DNA of 53,992 nucleotides from a bacterium BMS3Abin06. Its GTDB lineage: Bacteria > Nitrospirota > Thermodesulfovibrionia > UBA6902. The position numbers and the translations under genes were made by a program. The DNA is taken from assembly GCA_002897895.1 (NCBI GenBank), contig BDSY01000111.1, positions 1-53,992 of the forward strand. Reading direction: 5' to 3'. Under the pieces are notes generated by a model. That model saw only the letters and a program-made list of their open reading frames with translations. It was not told where the DNA came from and searched no databases. Of this stretch, positions 51,173-53,992 are shown in pieces (within the stretch, counting starts at the first letter, position 1; each line of letters begins with the position of its first letter).

Positions 51173-53992
51173 ATGAGACAGAAGAATTTTTTAGTATTAA
51201 CGGCAACAGGGATTTTATTAATAATGCTTCTTCCGTCTCTTGCATTTGCAAAAGTGGAAGACAGAGCAGGTGTGGACAAGGATGCCCTGATGAAAAAGGT
51301 ATCTGGAGTTCAGATGCCGTTTATAGAGAATCAGGGGCAGATTAAGGATAAGTCAGTCAGGTTTTATGCCAATACATTTGCAGGCACAGTGTTTATAACT
51401 GATAAAGGCGAAATTGTTTACAGCCTGGTAAAGACAGAAGCCGGAACAGAGAACACAGAGCACAGACAAAAGAACTCTGAACTCCAAAATCAAAACTCTA
51501 TTACAAAAGCAGTGGTATTAAGAGAGACCCTCGAGTGTCCAGAAGAGACAGGCATAAAAGGTGTGAACAAATCAGTAACCACGGCTAATTATTTTGTAGG
51601 GAGCAAAGACAACTGGAGGACGAACATACCCACCTGGCAGGAAGTAAGCCTTGGAGAGGTATATGAGGGCATAGAGCTTAAGCTCAGGGCATATGGAAAT
51701 AATGTAGAGAAGCTCTTTACAGTTTATCCTGGAGGCACATCTGAAGATATAAAGCTGAATATGGAAGGGGCAAAGGGGCTAAAAGTAAACAAGTCCGGAG
51801 AGCTTGAGATAGAGACAGCGCTCGGGACAGTGAAGATGACAAAGCCCGTTGCCTATCAGGAGATTAATGGCAATAGAGTTCAAGTAGCCGTAAACTATAG
51901 CCTGCTATACTCTCAACTCCAGACTCCAAACTCCGAACTCATCTACGGTTTTCAGGTTGGAAAATACGACCATACAAAACCCCTTGTCATAGACCCACTT
52001 CTCTCATCAACCTTCATTGGAGGAAGTAGGCCTGAAACTGCCTTTGCCCTTGCCATAGATTTCTCAGGGGATGTGTTTGTTGCAGGAAATACAAGGTCAT
52101 CTAATTATCCGACAACTGAAGGCGTGTATGATATGGTACATAAGGGTTTCTACGATGTTTTTATTTCAAAGCTTGACAGCAGTCTCTCCAGCCTTCTCTC
52201 ATCTACTTTCATTGGAGGGGGTAGTGACGACAATGCCTTTGCCCTTACTATAGATTCCTCAGGGGATGTGTTTGTTACAGGAAGGACAGAGTCATCTGAT
52301 TATCCGATAACTGAAGGGGCGTATTATACAACTTTTAATGGCTACTTTGATGTCTTTGTATCAAAGCTTGACAGCAGTCTCTCCAGCCTTCTCTCATCAA
52401 CATTTATTGGAGGGAGTGCTTATGATGATGCCCGCACCCTTGCCATAAATTCCTCAGGGGATGTATTTGTTGCAGGACATACAAATTCATCCGATTATCC
52501 GACAACTGAAGGCGCATTTGATACTACATATAACGGCAGTGATGTCTTTGTATCAAAGCTTGACAGCAGTCTCTCCAGCCTTCTCGCATCAACATTTATC
52601 GGGGGAAGTGGTCTTGATTTTGCTCATGCCCTTGCTATAGGTTCGTCAGGGGATGTGTTTATTACAGGAGTGGCAGGGACATCTTATCCGACAACTGAAG
52701 GGGCGTATGATACAATATTTAATGGCTACTATGATGTCTTTGTATCAAGGCTTGACGGTAATCTCTCCAGTCTTCTCTCATCAACATTCATTGGAGGGAG
52801 TGATTATGATGATGCCAGTTCCCTTGCCGTAGATTCCTCAGGGGATGTGTTTGTTACAGGACATACACAGTCACCTGCTTATCCGACAACTGAAGGGGCG
52901 TATGATACAATATTTAATGGCTACTATGATGTCTTTGTATCAAGGCTTGATGGTAATCTCTCCAGTCTTCTCTCATCAACATTCATTGGAGGGAGTAATG
53001 ATTATGATTATGCCTTTGCCCTTACTATAGATTCTTCAGGGGATGTGTTTGTTGCGGGGAGGACAGGTTCATCTTATCCAACAACTGAAGGGGCGTATGA
53101 TACAACATTTAATGGTCTCAATGACGTCTTTGTATCAAAGCTTGACAGTAATCTTGCAAGTCTTGTCTCATCAACATTTATTGGAGGAAGTAGCGGTGAT
53201 AGTGCCCATGCCCTTGCCATAGATTCTTCAGGAAATGTGTTTGTGGCAGGATTTACAGAGTCATTTGATTATCCAACAACTGAAGGTGCGTATGATACAG
53301 TACATAATGGCGGCGCTGATGCCTTTGTATTAAAGCTTGACAACGATTTATCGGCAGGTGGAAACCTCGCTGTCCCGGACATATCAGCGAATCCTGCAAG
53401 CAAGAACTTTGGCAGTGTAGATACAGGCACTTCATCAATCCAGATATTCACGATATCAAATATCGGCACAGGAGGCCTTGTGATTAAGGCAGTATATTTG
53501 ACAGGCGCAAATCCCTACCAGTTCAGCATACGGAATGACACCTGTTCAGGCATGATCATCGCGCCGTCAGAAAGCTGTACAGTTGATGCAGTGTTCAGTC
53601 CGACAAAGGGAGGGGTATTGAGTGCTTTCATAGGCATAGGGAGCAATGACCCTGACACGCCGAGTCTTTATATGGATTTAACAGGCACAGGCGTAGCAGT
53701 CGGAATTCCCGACATATCGGCAAGTCCTGCAAGCATGGATTTTGGAGTTGTAAATACAGGTTCTTCCGTGAGCCGTACCTTTACAATATCCAACGTCGGC
53801 ACAGGATACCTTGTGATTAAGGCGGCATATTTGACAGGCGCAAACCCCTACCAGTTCAGTATAGAGAATGACAGCTGTTCAGGCATGATCATAGCGCCAT
53901 CAGAAAGCTGCACATTTGATGCAGTGTTCAGCCCGACAAAGGAAGGGCTATTGAGTGCGCTTATAGGCATAGGAAGCGATGACCCTGACACG
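51173..53992 (+). CDS. SBBP beta-propeller protein, tandem paralogue (copy 2), 3' end outside window
   Basis: 940 codons are open from ATG 51173 to the window end with no stop, so the gene is cut by the edge. An AAGGA box precedes the start, and the upstream sequence TTTCAAAAGAAAGGATTTTA-CT almost repeats the first residues of copy 1. Signal peptide LVLTATGILLIMLLPSLAFA, DUF7948-like part, seven SBBP repeats (52010-53345), then at least two choice-of-anchor D domains (ISANPASKNFGSVDTGTSSI and ISASPASMDFGVVNTGSSVS). Long stretches of the N-terminal part are identical in DNA to copy 1. It carries extra linkers (SQLQTPNSELI) that copy 1 lacks. Confidence 0.9.
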   Translation, partial: MRQKNFLVLTATGILLIMLLPSLAFAKVEDRAGVDKDALMKKVSGVQMPFIENQGQIKDKSVRFYANTFAGTVFITDKGEIVYSLVKTEAGTENTEHRQKNSELQNQNSITKAVVLRETLECPEETGIKGVNKSVTTANYFVGSKDNWRTNIPTWQEVSLGEVYEGIELKLRAYGNNVEKLFTVYPGGTSEDIKLNMEGAKGLKVNKSGELEIETALGTVKMTKPVAYQEINGNRVQVAVNYSLLYSQLQTPNSELIYGFQVGKYDHTKPLVIDPLLSSTFIGGSRPETAFALAIDFSGDVFVAGNTRSSNYPTTEGVYDMVHKGFYDVFISKLDSSLSSLLSSTFIGGGSDDNAFALTIDSSGDVFVTGRTESSDYPITEGAYYTTFNGYFDVFVSKLDSSLSSLLSSTFIGGSAYDDARTLAINSSGDVFVAGHTNSSDYPTTEGAFDTTYNGSDVFVSKLDSSLSSLLASTFIGGSGLDFAHALAIGSSGDVFITGVAGTSYPTTEGAYDTIFNGYYDVFVSRLDGNLSSLLSSTFIGGSDYDDASSLAVDSSGDVFVTGHTQSPAYPTTEGAYDTIFNGYYDVFVSRLDGNLSSLLSSTFIGGSNDYDYAFALTIDSSGDVFVAGRTGSSYPTTEGAYDTTFNGLNDVFVSKLDSNLASLVSSTFIGGSSGDSAHALAIDSSGNVFVAGFTESFDYPTTEGAYDTVHNGGADAFVLKLDNDLSAGGNLAVPDISANPASKNFGSVDTGTSSIQIFTISNIGTGGLVIKAVYLTGANPYQFSIRNDTCSGMIIAPSESCTVDAVFSPTKGGVLSAFIGIGSNDPDTPSLYMDLTGTGVAVGIPDISASPASMDFGVVNTGSSVSRTFTISNVGTGYLVIKAAYLTGANPYQFSIENDSCSGMIIAPSESCTFDAVFSPTKEGLLSALIGIGSDDPDT
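52010..53345 (+). repeat. SBBP coding repeat array of copy 2, seven units of 192-195 bp
   Basis: Repeat starts at 52010, 52205, 52400, 52592, 52784, 52979 and 53174. Units are more uniform than in copy 1, and neighbouring blades 5 and 6 share long identical stretches, pointing to recent blade duplication or conversion. Confidence 0.85.

Noticed and set aside
49376-53345. Regular 195-bp repeats that could suggest a CRISPR or satellite array
   Set aside because: Units are in-frame coding repeats of SBBP propeller blades, far longer than CRISPR repeats, and have no spacers.
1-53992. tRNA, rRNA and CRISPR arrays
   Set aside because: None was recognised on reading both strands; short or divergent ncRNAs cannot be excluded without a covariance-model search.

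Overview
The window looks like part of a chromosome (or assembled metagenome contig) of a Gram-negative environmental bacterium with a surface-polysaccharide and PEP-CTERM lifestyle. Coding density, moderate GC, PEP-CTERM tails on two small secreted proteins, long SBBP beta-propeller proteins with a DUF7948-like N-terminus, and a WecA/Wzx/Wzy/SLBB/YjbH locus fit Nitrospirota (Thermodesulfovibrionia-like) or Desulfobacterota best. This placement is inference; there is no rRNA or other marker gene here.

Layout. 1-2.95 kb is an eroded edge: the tail of an unidentified gene, a Trm112-type zinc protein on the minus strand, a TIGR04282-type transferase, an IS3-family transposase remnant and a frameshifted, truncated glycosyltransferase. 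From 2.97 to 24.36 kb all genes point right and form a polysaccharide assembly locus: sugar epimerase, nucleotidyltransferase, GT4 and GT9 glycosyltransferases, Wzx flippase, Wzy-like polymerase, three methyltransferase or propeller accessory enzymes, a DUF362-ferredoxin protein and six radical SAM enzymes (four with SPASM-like tails, two of the B12-binding type). After a 654-bp regulatory gap with a clear sigma70-type promoter (24926-24953), 25.0-35.2 kb holds the initiation and export genes: WecA-like priming transferase, Wzz-like protein, a 942-aa export protein with about seven SLBB repeats, a YjbH-like outer-membrane protein, a small YjbE/GfcA-like protein, a small secreted protein and a PilZ-transmembrane-adhesin fusion.

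35.3-39.75 kb is a separate transcription unit (tandem extended -10 boxes) with a secreted GH51-like glycosidase, a GT39-like membrane glycosyltransferase and a GT2. A frameshifted beta-helix gene, two tandem PEP-CTERM proteins and another secreted protein follow (40.1-44.2 kb). Then come GT4, FkbM methyltransferase, GT4 and an LPG-synthase-type flippase-like protein (44.2-48.2 kb). The right end (48.5-54.0 kb) has two tandem giant SBBP/choice-of-anchor-D proteins, the second running off the window.

How it works together (inference): a lipid-linked repeat unit is started by the WecA-like enzyme, extended by the glycosyltransferases, altered by the radical SAM and methyl transfer enzymes, flipped and polymerised by Wzx/Wzy, length-controlled by the Wzz-like protein and exported through the SLBB/YjbH machinery, with c-di-GMP input possible through PilZ. 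The exosortase that would process the PEP-CTERM proteins is not in the window. The most unusual feature is the density of radical SAM enzymes inside a Wzx/Wzy locus without a visible RiPP precursor.
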